A DNA stretch of 17,546 nt from an uncultured Candidatus Planktophila sp. (GTDB taxonomy: Bacteria > Actinomycetota > Actinomycetes > Nanopelagicales > Nanopelagicaceae), in contig CALEZA010000120.1 of NCBI GenBank assembly GCA_937927965.1, positions 1 through 17,546 on the forward strand, in the 5' to 3' direction. The stretch's first letter is position 1. Every line of letters begins with the position of its first letter. Under the pieces are notes generated by a model. It searched no databases. It worked only from the letters and a program-made list of their open reading frames with translations, and had not been told where the DNA came from. Below are positions 8,065 to 16,603 of the stretch, piece after piece. The position numbers and the translations under genes are program-made.

Positions 8065-8127
8065 GTGTCAACGCTCCAAAAGTTGTTCAGATTCCCAAAA
8101 TTGGTCGATATGTCCGATTTTCAAGTG
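8054..8127. repeat. Operator-like repeated words between whiB and the B12 regulator gene
   Basis: AAGTTGTTCA occurs at 8054-8063 and 8080-8089 in direct orientation, 26 bp apart. The related word TTCAAGTG occurs at 8060-8067, overlapping the first copy, and at 8120-8127. All lie inside the 150-bp divergent intergenic region (8011-8160), and the first copy covers the likely whiB -35. Repeated half-sites here suit a regulator controlling one or both divergent genes. The adjacent MerR-type protein is the obvious candidate, but that is inference. Confidence 0.55.
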
Positions 8128-8160
8128 GTGAGATAGGCCACCTTCGGCCATCCTTGCTCC

Positions 8161-9057
8161 ATGGCACCCGATGAAGAGCTTCTGACAGTCGCTGCCGTGG
8201 CCCGCCGCTTAGGCGTGGCACCAGGAACTCTTCGCACATGGGATCGGCGTTACGGCCTTGGGCCATCAACGCATGAGGCTGGCGAACATCGCCGCTACTG
8301 CCCTGCAGATCTCTCCAAGTTGATGATGATGCGTCGATTGATTAGCGCAGGAGTTGCACCTTCCGATGCTGCTGAGCAGGCGAAGAAGGCTAAAGGCACA
8401 ATTCCTTTAGAGAAAATTGTCCGTGAATTTGAAGTGCGTGAAGATGTAGTGGCGGCAATTAATAAAGCCCTGCAGGCATTTGATAATGATTTCGTCGAGG
8501 TCACTTTAAGGGCTGAGTTGGATCAACATGGAGTTGCTGCAGCTTGGCATGAAATTATCGTTCCCACATTGATCTCTATTGGAGAAGCGTGGGAGGAGAG
8601 CGGTAAAGGCATTGAAATTGAACATGCATTTACCGAAACTCTCAAAAAGGTATTTCGTGAGAGATCTGCAGCTTGTGCTGAGCCAATCAATGCACATCCA
8701 GTTATCTTGGCTGCAGTGGGGGAAGAGCAGCACTCACTGCCACTGCATGCCCTTGAAGCCGCCCTCTGTGAACTAGGAATTAAGACCCACTTCTTAGGTG
8801 CTCGCACCCCTGTGGAGGCTGTGGCAGCAACTGTCTCACGCCTTGCGCCACCTGCAGTCTTTCTCTTTGCCCTCCTTTCTGTGAATGCATCACCTGATTT
8901 CTATCGTTCACTGCCATCGATTCGCCCAGCTCCACGGATTCTCTTGGGCGGGCCTGGCTGGAATCCTGAGGATTGCAGCGATGCCACCCTTGTTGTGGGC
9001 TTAGGCAGCGCATGCGAGGAAATCGCGCATGCAGTTGGGCTGCCCGTAGCAGGCTAG
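8161..9057 (+). CDS. MerR-type HTH regulator with cobalamin-binding domain (CarH/LitR-like)
   Basis: Cytoplasmic DNA-binding protein of 298 aa. Residues ~8-75 form a MerR winged helix (LTVAAVARRLGVAPGTLRTW, then DRRYGLGPS). Residues ~90-170 form the helical cap of B12-binding regulators, and ~180-295 the Rossmann-like B12 domain (LGARTPVEAV, GGPGWNP). The cap carries the Wx9EH signature of adenosylcobalamin photoreceptors (W144, E154, H155). H191 in EEQHSLPL corresponds to the lower axial cobalt ligand; the W-to-H distance (47) nearly equals that in Thermus CarH (46). In CarH, AdoCbl holds a DNA-bound tetramer that light breaks apart; this protein probably works similarly. The residue after W144 is Glu, whereas Thermus CarH has the His that ligates cobalt after illumination. 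No Shine-Dalgarno motif precedes ATG 8161. Divergent from whiB; its stop is 33 bp before guaB. Targets unknown. Confidence 0.9.
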   Translation: MAPDEELLTVAAVARRLGVAPGTLRTWDRRYGLGPSTHEAGEHRRYCPADLSKLMMMRRLISAGVAPSDAAEQAKKAKGTIPLEKIVREFEVREDVVAAINKALQAFDNDFVEVTLRAELDQHGVAAAWHEIIVPTLISIGEAWEESGKGIEIEHAFTETLKKVFRERSAACAEPINAHPVILAAVGEEQHSLPLHALEAALCELGIKTHFLGARTPVEAVAATVSRLAPPAVFLFALLSVNASPDFYRSLPSIRPAPRILLGGPGWNPEDCSDATLVVGLGSACEEIAHAVGLPVAG

Positions 9058-9060
9058 AAT
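9055..9060 (+). promoter_or_regulatory. Possible -10 of the guaB operon
   Basis: TAGAAT overlaps the stop codon of the B12-regulator gene and matches the actinobacterial TANNNT -10. It would start transcription near 9067 and leave a short leader containing the guaB ribosome binding site (GAGGAGAGAG around 9078-9087). No good -35 at standard spacing was found, so the operon could also rely on read-through from the regulator gene. Confidence 0.35.
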
Positions 9061-9078
9061 TACCGCTCGTCGCCATAG

Positions 9079-10206
<1,128 letters not shown>

Positions 10207-11319
10207 ATGGAGATTGAAATTGCACCAGGCAAGCGCGCTCGCCAAGCCTTCTCATTTGACGATATAGCAATCGTTCCCAGCCGTCGCACTCGCACACCTG
10301 AAGAGGTGAGCACCGCATGGCAGATTGATGCATACAAGTTTGAGCTCCCACTCCTTGCAGCCCCTATGGATTCAGTGGTCTCACCAGATACTGCGATTGC
10401 AATTGGAAAGCTCGGCGGACTCGGAGTTCTCAACCTTGAGGGACTTTGGACTCGCTATGACGACCCACGCATTCCGCTGGGTGAGATTGCTTCTATGCCA
10501 GAAAAGCATGCGACTCGGCGCATGCAGGAAATTTACTCAGCCCCAATTCGCCCTGAATTGATCAAGGAGCGCATTCAACAGATTCGTGATGCAGGCGTCA
10601 CAGTAGCTGCATCCCTTTCTCCACAGCGCACAGTTGAACTTCATGACGCGGTGATTAAAGCAGGCGTTGATATCTTCGTGATTCGCGGCACCACAGTCTC
10701 TGCAGAGCATGTTGGAGCTGAAGGTGAAGCTTTGAATCTCAAGAAGTTTATTTACGAACTCGATGTACCCGTGATTGTTGGGGGCGTTGCCACAACAACT
10801 GGTGCACTTCACTTGATGCGTGCTGGAGCAGCAGGAGTTCTCGTCGGCTTTGGTGGAGGAGCAGCACACACCACCCGCACAGTCACAGGTATTGAAGTTC
10901 CTATGGCTACTGCTGTGGCAGATGTTGCCGCAGCTCGTCGTGAATATCTCGATGAGTCAGGTGGACGCTATGTCCATGTGATTGCTGATGGAGCAGTTGG
11001 CCGATCTGGAGATATCGCTAAGGCGATTGCATGTGGTGCAGATGCTGTAATGATGGGATCTGCTCTTGCTAAGGCAGTTGAATCACCAGGACTTGGATGG
11101 CACTGGGGCTCTGAGGCATATCACCCAGAACTTCCACGCGGACGCCGCTTTAATGTGGGAACAGTAGGAACTTTGGAAGAAGTTCTTATCGGTCCTTCAC
11201 ATTCATCTGCTGGCGATATGAATCTCTTTGGAGCGCTACGCCGTGCAATGGCAACATGTGGTTATTCAGATGTGAAGTCCTTCCAGCGCGTAGATGTAGT
11301 TATGCACCATGGCAAGTAA
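10207..11319 (+). CDS. guaB3: GuaB3 family IMP dehydrogenase-related protein
   Basis: A 370-aa TIM-barrel paralogue of IMP dehydrogenase (TIGR01304-type, Rv3410c/GuaB3 family), also without CBS domains. Recognised by [76 protein letters not shown] and [19 protein letters not shown]. The cellular role in Actinobacteria is not settled; IMP dehydrogenase-like activity has been described for cyanobacterial GuaB3, as I recall. Here the loop aligned with the GuaB loop GPGSIC(181)TTR reads GGGAAH(221)TTR, so the catalytic Cys is replaced by His, and no R-Y flap dyad is visible. Oxidation of IMP by the normal covalent mechanism therefore looks impossible. The ATG at 10207 follows the guaB stop with no gap, and the 3' end overlaps guaA by 11 nt, so the three are co-expressed. 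A structural or regulatory partner of GuaB is a possible alternative role (inference). Confidence 0.93.
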   Translation: MEIEIAPGKRARQAFSFDDIAIVPSRRTRTPEEVSTAWQIDAYKFELPLLAAPMDSVVSPDTAIAIGKLGGLGVLNLEGLWTRYDDPRIPLGEIASMPEKHATRRMQEIYSAPIRPELIKERIQQIRDAGVTVAASLSPQRTVELHDAVIKAGVDIFVIRGTTVSAEHVGAEGEALNLKKFIYELDVPVIVGGVATTTGALHLMRAGAAGVLVGFGGGAAHTTRTVTGIEVPMATAVADVAAARREYLDESGGRYVHVIADGAVGRSGDIAKAIACGADAVMMGSALAKAVESPGLGWHWGSEAYHPELPRGRRFNVGTVGTLEEVLIGPSHSSAGDMNLFGALRRAMATCGYSDVKSFQRVDVVMHHGK

Positions 11320-12865
11320 TACGCCCCACGGTGTACTAGTCGTTGATTTTGGTGCTCAGTACGCCCAGCTCATTGCTCGTCGTGTACGCGAAGCCAATGT
11401 CTATTCAGAGATTGTTCCCTCTTCAATTACCTCAGCAGAAGTTGCTGCGAAAAATCCTGAGGCAATCATCCTCTCTGGTGGCCCTTCATCTGTCTATGCA
11501 GAGAATGCTCCTAAAGTAGATCCTGCGATATTTGCGTTAGGGATTCCAACTTTTGGAATTTGTTATGGCTTTCAAACAATGGCTGCAGCTCTTGCAGGAG
11601 TGGTGGCTCAAACTGGTAAATCTGAATTTGGTCGCACACCGCTTGAGGTAAAGCCAGGCTCGAAGATTTTTGCAGGACTACCAGTTTCTCAATCTGTGTG
11701 GATGTCTCATGGTGATGCTGTCTCTGAAGTTCCATGCGGATTCTCAATCTCAGCCTCAACTGCGGATACTCCTATCGCCGCATTTGAAGATGCATCAGGA
11801 AAGATTGCCGGAGTTCAATTCCATCCCGAAGTTCTCCACTCAGAGCATGGTCAAGCAATTTTGAGGAATTGGCTTCTCAATATTGCAGGATGCAAACCCA
11901 CTTGGACTACGCAAAACATTGCAGAAGATGAGATTGCAAAAGCTAAAGCTGTTATTGGTGATAAGAAGGTCATTTGCGGACTTTCAGGTGGCGTGGATTC
12001 AGCAGTGGCTGCCGCAATTATTCAGAGGGCTGTGGGAAGCCAACTCACCTGTGTCTTCGTCGATCACGGTTTACTCAGAAGCGGTGAATCTGAGCAGGTC
12101 CAGCGTGATTTTGTTGCATCTACTGGAGTCAATCTCGTTGTAGTCGATGCTGTTGATCAATTCTTGTCAGCTCTTGCAGGAGTTACAGATCCAGAGACAA
12201 AGCGCAAAATTATCGGTCGTGAATTCATCCGCTCATTTGAGAAAGCAGCACGCGATATCGCAGCTGGGGGAGATGTTGAGTATCTCGTTCAGGGCACGCT
12301 CTATCCAGATGTTGTTGAGTCAGGTGGAGGAACAGGAACTGCAAACATTAAGTCCCACCACAATGTGGGAGGGCTACCTGATGATCTTCAATTTAAATTA
12401 GTTGAACCGCTTCGCACACTCTTTAAAGATGAGGTGCGTCAAGTTGGTCTCGAGTTAGGTCTACCTGAAGCAATTGTGTGGCGCCAACCTTTCCCAGGTC
12501 CAGGTCTTGGTATTCGCATTATTGGAGAAGTCACAAAAGAGCGCCTGGATATTTTGCGCGAAGCAGATTTGATTGCCCGCACAGAGCTCTCTGCAGCAGG
12601 TCTTGATAGAGATATCTGGCAGTGCCCTGTTGTGCTCTTGGCAGATGTTCGCAGTGTGGGAGTTCAAGGAGATGGTCGCACTTACGGACATCCGATTGTG
12701 CTTCGCCCTGTCTCATCAGAAGATGCCATGACTGCTGATTGGTCACGCGTTCCTTATGAAGTACTAGAGAAGATTTCAACTCGCATCACCAATGAGGTGC
12801 GCGAGGTCAATCGCGTTGTCCTCGATGTCACAAGCAAGCCACCTGGAACTATTGAGTGGGAATAG
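11309..12865 (+). CDS. guaA: GMP synthase (glutamine-hydrolysing)
   Basis: Converts XMP, ATP and glutamine to GMP, AMP, PPi and glutamate; last step of guanine nucleotide synthesis. At 518 aa it has the usual full length. Residues ~9-195 are a class I glutamine amidotransferase: nucleophile C85 in GICYGFQ, with H172 and E174 in FHPEV completing the triad. Residues ~200-390 form the ATP pyrophosphatase domain, with the PP-loop SGGVDS at 226-231, VFVDHGLLR and [14 protein letters not shown]. Residues ~395-518 form the XMP-binding dimerisation domain ([30 protein letters not shown], ending KPPGTIEWE as is near-universal). The start ATG 11309 lies inside the end of guaB3 in another frame, indicating translational coupling; no separate promoter is apparent. 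The cyclophilin gene follows after 10 nt. All key residues are intact. Confidence 0.98.
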   Translation: MASNTPHGVLVVDFGAQYAQLIARRVREANVYSEIVPSSITSAEVAAKNPEAIILSGGPSSVYAENAPKVDPAIFALGIPTFGICYGFQTMAAALAGVVAQTGKSEFGRTPLEVKPGSKIFAGLPVSQSVWMSHGDAVSEVPCGFSISASTADTPIAAFEDASGKIAGVQFHPEVLHSEHGQAILRNWLLNIAGCKPTWTTQNIAEDEIAKAKAVIGDKKVICGLSGGVDSAVAAAIIQRAVGSQLTCVFVDHGLLRSGESEQVQRDFVASTGVNLVVVDAVDQFLSALAGVTDPETKRKIIGREFIRSFEKAARDIAAGGDVEYLVQGTLYPDVVESGGGTGTANIKSHHNVGGLPDDLQFKLVEPLRTLFKDEVRQVGLELGLPEAIVWRQPFPGPGLGIRIIGEVTKERLDILREADLIARTELSAAGLDRDIWQCPVVLLADVRSVGVQGDGRTYGHPIVLRPVSSEDAMTADWSRVPYEVLEKISTRITNEVREVNRVVLDVTSKPPGTIEWE

Positions 12866-12875
12866 GAAAGAAAGA

Positions 12876-13544
12876 ATGAAGAAAAAGATCGCAATCCTTG
12901 CTGCAATTGTGATGGCAGCTGCAACAGCTCCTGCAACTTTTGCTGCAGAGAAGCCAACCTCCGTCCCTGGATGCAAGAAGTCTGTTGCAACAGGTCATGC
13001 ACCAGCAAAGGTGAAGCAGCCAACGGCTCCTGCCAAGAAACTTGCTAAGACTTTAACTCTTAACACCAATTGTGGCGACATTGTTATCACGCTCAATTCC
13101 AAAGCACCTCAGACCGTGACTAATATCAGTGCACTTGCTAATGCCAACTACTACAACAAGTCTCTCTGCCATCGCCTTACAACAGAAGGTCTTTATGTGC
13201 TCCAGTGCGGTGACCCCACTGCATCAGGAAGCGGTTCTCCCACAGGTTGGAAGGGCTATGCAGATGAGAATCTTCCAAAGGCAGGGGCAAAGAACTATCC
13301 TGCAGGAACGGTTGCGATGGCTAACTCAGGACCTGGAACAAATGGATCTCAGTTCTTCTTGGTCTATGCAGATACACAGTTAGGTCCTAACTACACAATC
13401 TGGGGAAAAATCACCAAAGGTCTGGATCTCGTGAAGAAGATTGCTGAAGTCGGTGCATATCAGATGCAAGGGGATAAGGCTTTCTATGCTGGAGATGGTT
13501 ATCCAGTTCAGCTTGTGGAGATTGTGAAAGCTAGCGCAAAGTAA
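12876..13544 (+). CDS. Secreted cyclophilin-type peptidyl-prolyl cis-trans isomerase
   Basis: A 222-aa exported protein with a cyclophilin domain, expected to catalyse proline isomerisation on proteins outside the membrane. The start is ATG 12876: AGGAAAG (12864-12870) overlaps the guaA stop and gives 5-nt spacing. The open frame reaching back to 12792 would lie inside guaA and would bury the signal peptide. The signal peptide is KKK plus an Ala-rich core, cleaved near TFAAEK; no lipobox cysteine. After a ~45-residue linker the domain runs from about residue 65 to the end: CHRL with the catalytic Arg (R100), LQCGDPT, GTVAMANSGP, NGSQFFLVY and LGPNYTIWGKI. In the last motif the positions of human CypA W121 and H126 are Gln and Tyr, which usually weakens cyclosporin binding. 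Four cysteines in the mature protein could form disulfides. Last gene of the gua operon; a functional link to purines is not evident. Confidence 0.92.
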   Translation: MKKKIAILAAIVMAAATAPATFAAEKPTSVPGCKKSVATGHAPAKVKQPTAPAKKLAKTLTLNTNCGDIVITLNSKAPQTVTNISALANANYYNKSLCHRLTTEGLYVLQCGDPTASGSGSPTGWKGYADENLPKAGAKNYPAGTVAMANSGPGTNGSQFFLVYADTQLGPNYTIWGKITKGLDLVKKIAEVGAYQMQGDKAFYAGDGYPVQLVEIVKASAK

Positions 13545-13554
13545 GAGCTAGCTT
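13528..13554. terminator. Inverted repeat over the two convergent stop codons
   Basis: AAGCTAGC (13528-13535) and GCTAGCTT (13547-13554) form a perfect 8-bp stem with an 11-nt loop. The repeat spans the stop codons of the cyclophilin gene and of the convergent PIG-L gene, which end 3 bp apart. Neither side has a clear T tract, so it is at best a weak bidirectional terminator; it may also simply reflect the two coding ends. Confidence 0.4.
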
Positions 13555-14273
13555 GTACTAACAATCTTGAAGGCTTCAGCAATTCTGCCTTCTGGTAGTT
13601 CGCCCACACCTGCATTGCGCTGACCCCATTCACGGAGCATCTCTTCGAGATTTTCCATGTGGCCAGTTTGTGATGCATGCTCTCTGAGAGCTGCAATCTT
13701 AAAGTGGAAAGTGTCTGTGATATCCACCCAGTGATCTGGGTGAGTGTGGCCTTGCATCCACACTTCCTTCACTTTCCAAGGTTCTAGCCCTTCCTTCTCG
13801 AGAAGGTCAGTAAATGCATAAGGGTTACGAGCATCTGGGTAGACAGCTTGAATCGTTGCCTCTCCTGCAGCCAAGTGATCTGGATGGCTTGCTCCAATAC
13901 GATCCCAGTTGCGTTCAGGGGATTGGCAGAGAATGCGATCTGGCTTTACGCGACGAATTTGTCGGACAATATCTTTGCGAAGAGCGATGGTGGGTTCAAG
14001 ATGTCCATCAACATAATTGAGGAATGTGACATCAGAGATTCCAAGAGCGGCACATGCAGCTCTCTGCTCGCGTTGTCTCACGGCGGGCATCTCTTCCTTG
14101 GTGTATTCAGACTCTTCGCCACCTTGGTCGCCATTAGTGCAGAGGACATAACTGACCTCAATGCCCTTTTGAATCCATTGAGCGATGGTTCCAGATGCTC
14201 CAAAATCTGAGTCATCTGGGTGCGCGTTGACCACGAGGACGCGCTTAATCTCTGAATCTGCAATCGGCTCCAT
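13548..14273 (-). CDS. PIG-L/LmbE family zinc-dependent N-deacetylase
   Basis: A 241-aa predicted cytoplasmic Zn hydrolase that removes acetyl groups from an N-acetyl amino-sugar or related substrate. The family signature is intact: HPDD at residues 18-21 (H18 and D21 as zinc ligands, D20 as likely base) and SHPDH at 119-123 (H123 as third ligand). The opening RVLVVNAHPDDSDFGASG strand-loop is classical. In Actinobacteria, relatives include MshB and Mca of mycothiol metabolism; this protein is shorter than either and lacks diagnostic motifs I can name, so the substrate is left open. The start at 14273 is chosen because the longer frame (to 14336) would run into the beginning of divergent pcrA, and homologous sequence starts only at IKRVLVVNAHPDD. 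It converges on the gua/cyclophilin operon, with 3 bp between stops, and has its own TANNNT promoter box. Confidence 0.9.
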   Translation of the reverse strand: MEPIADSEIKRVLVVNAHPDDSDFGASGTIAQWIQKGIEVSYVLCTNGDQGGEESEYTKEEMPAVRQREQRAACAALGISDVTFLNYVDGHLEPTIALRKDIVRQIRRVKPDRILCQSPERNWDRIGASHPDHLAAGEATIQAVYPDARNPYAFTDLLEKEGLEPWKVKEVWMQGHTHPDHWVDITDTFHFKIAALREHASQTGHMENLEEMLREWGQRNAGVGELPEGRIAEAFKIVSTS

Positions 14274-14281
14274 AGGACATA

Positions 14282-14294
14282 AGCCTAATAGACT
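14282..14294. promoter_or_regulatory. Back-to-back -10 boxes for the PIG-L gene and pcrA, probably leaderless
   Basis: The divergent gap is only 28 bp (14274-14301) and contains no Shine-Dalgarno sequence for either gene. On +, TAGACT (14289-14294) ends 7 nt before the pcrA ATG. On -, TAGGCT (14287-14282) ends 8 nt before the PIG-L ATG. A TANNNT box at that distance is the usual arrangement for leaderless actinobacterial genes, in which the start codon is also the transcription start. Confidence 0.5.
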
Positions 14295-14301
14295 CCGCGC
14301 C

Positions 14302-16545
14302 ATGTCTGCTACCGACCCACTCCTTGAGGGACTCAACCCTCAGCAACAGGATGCGGTTGCATATGCAGGTGGCCCGCTTCTTGTGGTTGCAGGTGCTGGT
14401 TCTGGAAAGACTCGAGTCCTCACTCGTCGCATCGCGTATTTGATGGCCCGTCGCAATGTGAAGCCATATGAGATCTTGGCTATTACCTTCACCAATAAAG
14501 CTGCGGGGGAGATGAAGGAGCGAGTCACAGAGCTCGTTGGTCCAATTGCAAAGTCAATGTGGGTCTCAACTTTTCACTCAGCATGTGTGCGCCTACTACG
14601 CCAAGAGGTTGAGAGACTTGGATATAGCTCAAGCTTTTCAATCTATGATTCTGCAGATTCCCAGAAGCTTATTCAGAAGGTGTGCGAATCCCTCAACTTA
14701 GATTCCAAGAGATATCCAGCCCGCCAGTTCCAAAACATTATCTCCAATGCCAAGAATGAATTACAGACTCCTTATGAGTTCTTAAGTGCAGCAACTAATC
14801 AATTCGACACTATTGCAGCCGATGTTTACACGATGTATGAGAAGCGGCTGAAGCAGGCAAATGCTTTGGACTTCGACGATCTCATTATGAAGACCGTTGA
14901 AGTACTCCAGAAATTTCCTGAAGCAAAGGCTCGCTTTAGATCACGCTTTCGCCACATTTTGGTTGATGAATATCAAGATACCAATCATGCTCAATATCAG
15001 TTGGTAAAGGAGTTAACAGGCGATGAGAACGATGGCTTCCCAGTAGCTGAATTATGCGTGGTGGGAGATGCCGACCAATCCATCTATGGATTCCGCGGTG
15101 CCACTATTCGCAACATCCTTCAATTTGAGGTCGATTACCCCAACGCCCACACAGTGCTCTTGGAGCAGAACTACCGCTCCACACAGAACATTCTCTCTGC
15201 AGCTAATGCCGTGATCTCTCAGAATGAATCCCGTAAAGAGAAGAACCTCTGGTCGAGCGAAGGAGCAGGAGCTCCTCTGATTGGTTATGTGGCGGAGTCC
15301 GAATATGACGAAGCTGAGTTTGTGAAGAGCACGATTCGCTCACTGCAAGATAAAGGGACCTCTGAGCCAGGAGATACGGCAGTCTTCTATCGCACAAATG
15401 CACAGTCTCGCGTCTTTGAGGAAGTCTTTATGAGGGCTGCAGTGCCATACAAAGTAGTCGGCGGGCTGCGATTCTATGAGCGAAAAGAAGTCAAAGATCT
15501 TCTTGCTTATTTGCGGGTAATTACCAACCCCAATGATGAGATATCACTTCGCAGAATTATTAATTTTCCTAAGAGAGGAATTGGCGATAAAGCTCTAGAG
15601 CACATCGACACCTTTGCAGCACGCAATGGAATTTCATTCTGGGATGCCCTTCTTCGCGTGCGCGAGGCAAGCGATGTTCCCAACAAGGCAGCACAAGCAA
15701 TTACTGGCTTTACCAACATGATTTCAGCACTTGCTGTGTTGGAAGAGATCAAGACTAAGCCTTCCACGATTATTGAAGCTGCTCTTGAACAATCTGGACT
15801 CATCACTGATTTAGCAAATAGCACTGACCCACAAGATGAAGTCCGCATTGAGAACTTGCAAGAATTAGTCTCAGCTTCCCTAGAGTATGAGGATCGCTCA
15901 TTTGAAGAACTGGGCGAAGATGAAGTGATCTCACTTGGAGGGTTTTTGGAGAAGGTCTCCCTTGTTGCGGATGCGGACGAGATTCCTGATGGGCAAGATC
16001 ATGGCGGTGTTGTCACACTAATGACACTTCACACCGCTAAAGGCTTGGAGTTTCCCACTGTCTTTCTCACTGGAATGGAAGATGGAATCTTTCCTCACTC
16101 ACGCACATTTGATGATCCAAAAGAGATTGAAGAAGAGCGCCGCTTGGCTTATGTGGGACTTACTCGCGCAGAAAAGCGGCTCTATCTCTCTCGCGCCGAG
16201 TATCGATTAACCTTTGGAACACCTAAATACAATCCCGCCTCCCGTTTCTTAGATGAGATTCCATCAACTCTTATTGAATGGCAGAACGAGGGACGAGCTT
16301 CCTACACATCATCGAGTGCCGTCAGGAAGTCACGCCTTCCTTCTGGTCCTCCTCCACGGGCCACAGGAAAGACCTCTTCGGCGATGGTGCTCACTGTTGG
16401 CCAGCGTGTGTCACATGACACATTTGGTCTTGGCACAGTCGTCTCTGTCTCTGGCGTGGGCGATAAGTCTGAGGCAACTATCAATTTCGGGGCATATGGG
16501 GATAAGAGACTTCTTCTGCGCTATGCCCCCGTTGTCCCGCTGTAA
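14302..16545 (+). CDS. pcrA: ATP-dependent DNA helicase PcrA/UvrD (UvrD1-type)
   Basis: Superfamily 1A 3'-to-5' DNA helicase acting in nucleotide excision repair, replication restart and removal of stalled RNA polymerase. 747 aa. Motifs in order: Q motif LNPQQQDAV (11-19); Walker A GAGSGKT (31-37); Ia ITFTNKAAGEMKER; Ib STFHSACVR; Walker B DEYQDTN (D222, E223); III GDADQSIYGFRGA (255-267); IV QNYRS (R292); V TLHTAKGLEF (575-584); VI YVGLTRAEKRL (617-627, R622). The C-terminus (about 699-745, VGQRVSHDTFGLGTVVSV) is the Tudor-like domain that docks on RNA polymerase in PcrA/UvrD. The start is ATG 14302 (MSATDPLLEG); the open frame back to 14185 would overlap the PIG-L gene and adds no conserved sequence. 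sucC follows after 58 bp; uvrD1 close to sucC is also seen in mycobacteria. All catalytic motifs are intact. Confidence 0.97.
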   Translation: MSATDPLLEGLNPQQQDAVAYAGGPLLVVAGAGSGKTRVLTRRIAYLMARRNVKPYEILAITFTNKAAGEMKERVTELVGPIAKSMWVSTFHSACVRLLRQEVERLGYSSSFSIYDSADSQKLIQKVCESLNLDSKRYPARQFQNIISNAKNELQTPYEFLSAATNQFDTIAADVYTMYEKRLKQANALDFDDLIMKTVEVLQKFPEAKARFRSRFRHILVDEYQDTNHAQYQLVKELTGDENDGFPVAELCVVGDADQSIYGFRGATIRNILQFEVDYPNAHTVLLEQNYRSTQNILSAANAVISQNESRKEKNLWSSEGAGAPLIGYVAESEYDEAEFVKSTIRSLQDKGTSEPGDTAVFYRTNAQSRVFEEVFMRAAVPYKVVGGLRFYERKEVKDLLAYLRVITNPNDEISLRRIINFPKRGIGDKALEHIDTFAARNGISFWDALLRVREASDVPNKAAQAITGFTNMISALAVLEEIKTKPSTIIEAALEQSGLITDLANSTDPQDEVRIENLQELVSASLEYEDRSFEELGEDEVISLGGFLEKVSLVADADEIPDGQDHGGVVTLMTLHTAKGLEFPTVFLTGMEDGIFPHSRTFDDPKEIEEERRLAYVGLTRAEKRLYLSRAEYRLTFGTPKYNPASRFLDEIPSTLIEWQNEGRASYTSSSAVRKSRLPSGPPPRATGKTSSAMVLTVGQRVSHDTFGLGTVVSVSGVGDKSEATINFGAYGDKRLLLRYAPVVPL

Positions 16546-16566
16546 AGGGCTAGGTCTATGCGGGTT

Positions 16567-16572
16567 TAGGAT
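16567..16572 (+). promoter_or_regulatory. Possible -10 of sucC
   Basis: The 58-bp pcrA-sucC gap holds TAGGAT, a TANNNT match that would start transcription near 16579, about 25 nt before the sucC start and just before its ribosome binding site GAAGGAG (16591-16597). No convincing -35 is visible, and no terminator hairpin for pcrA is seen in this gap. Confidence 0.3.
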
Positions 16573-16603
16573 TGCCCAGTATCCAACCCCGAAGGAGCCT
16601 TGA

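Noticed and set aside
8087..8269. 60-codon minus-strand open frame across the B12-regulator promoter
   Set aside because: It overlaps the MerR HTH coding region antisense and has no family features; no ribosome binding site supports it.
12792..12875. Longer N-terminus for the cyclophilin gene
   Set aside because: These 28 codons lie inside guaA in another frame. ATG 12876 has a ribosome binding site and starts directly with a signal peptide.
13848..14210. 120-codon plus-strand open frame
   Set aside because: It is antisense to the PIG-L gene, without ribosome binding site or recognisable domain; it mirrors that gene's codon pattern.
14185..14301. Longer N-terminus for pcrA
   Set aside because: It would overlap the PIG-L coding region with non-conserved residues. 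The known PcrA N-terminus and a -10 box support ATG 14302.
14274..14336. Longer N-terminus for the PIG-L deacetylase
   Set aside because: It would run into the start of pcrA and past both predicted -10 boxes; the conserved family sequence begins after Met at 14273.
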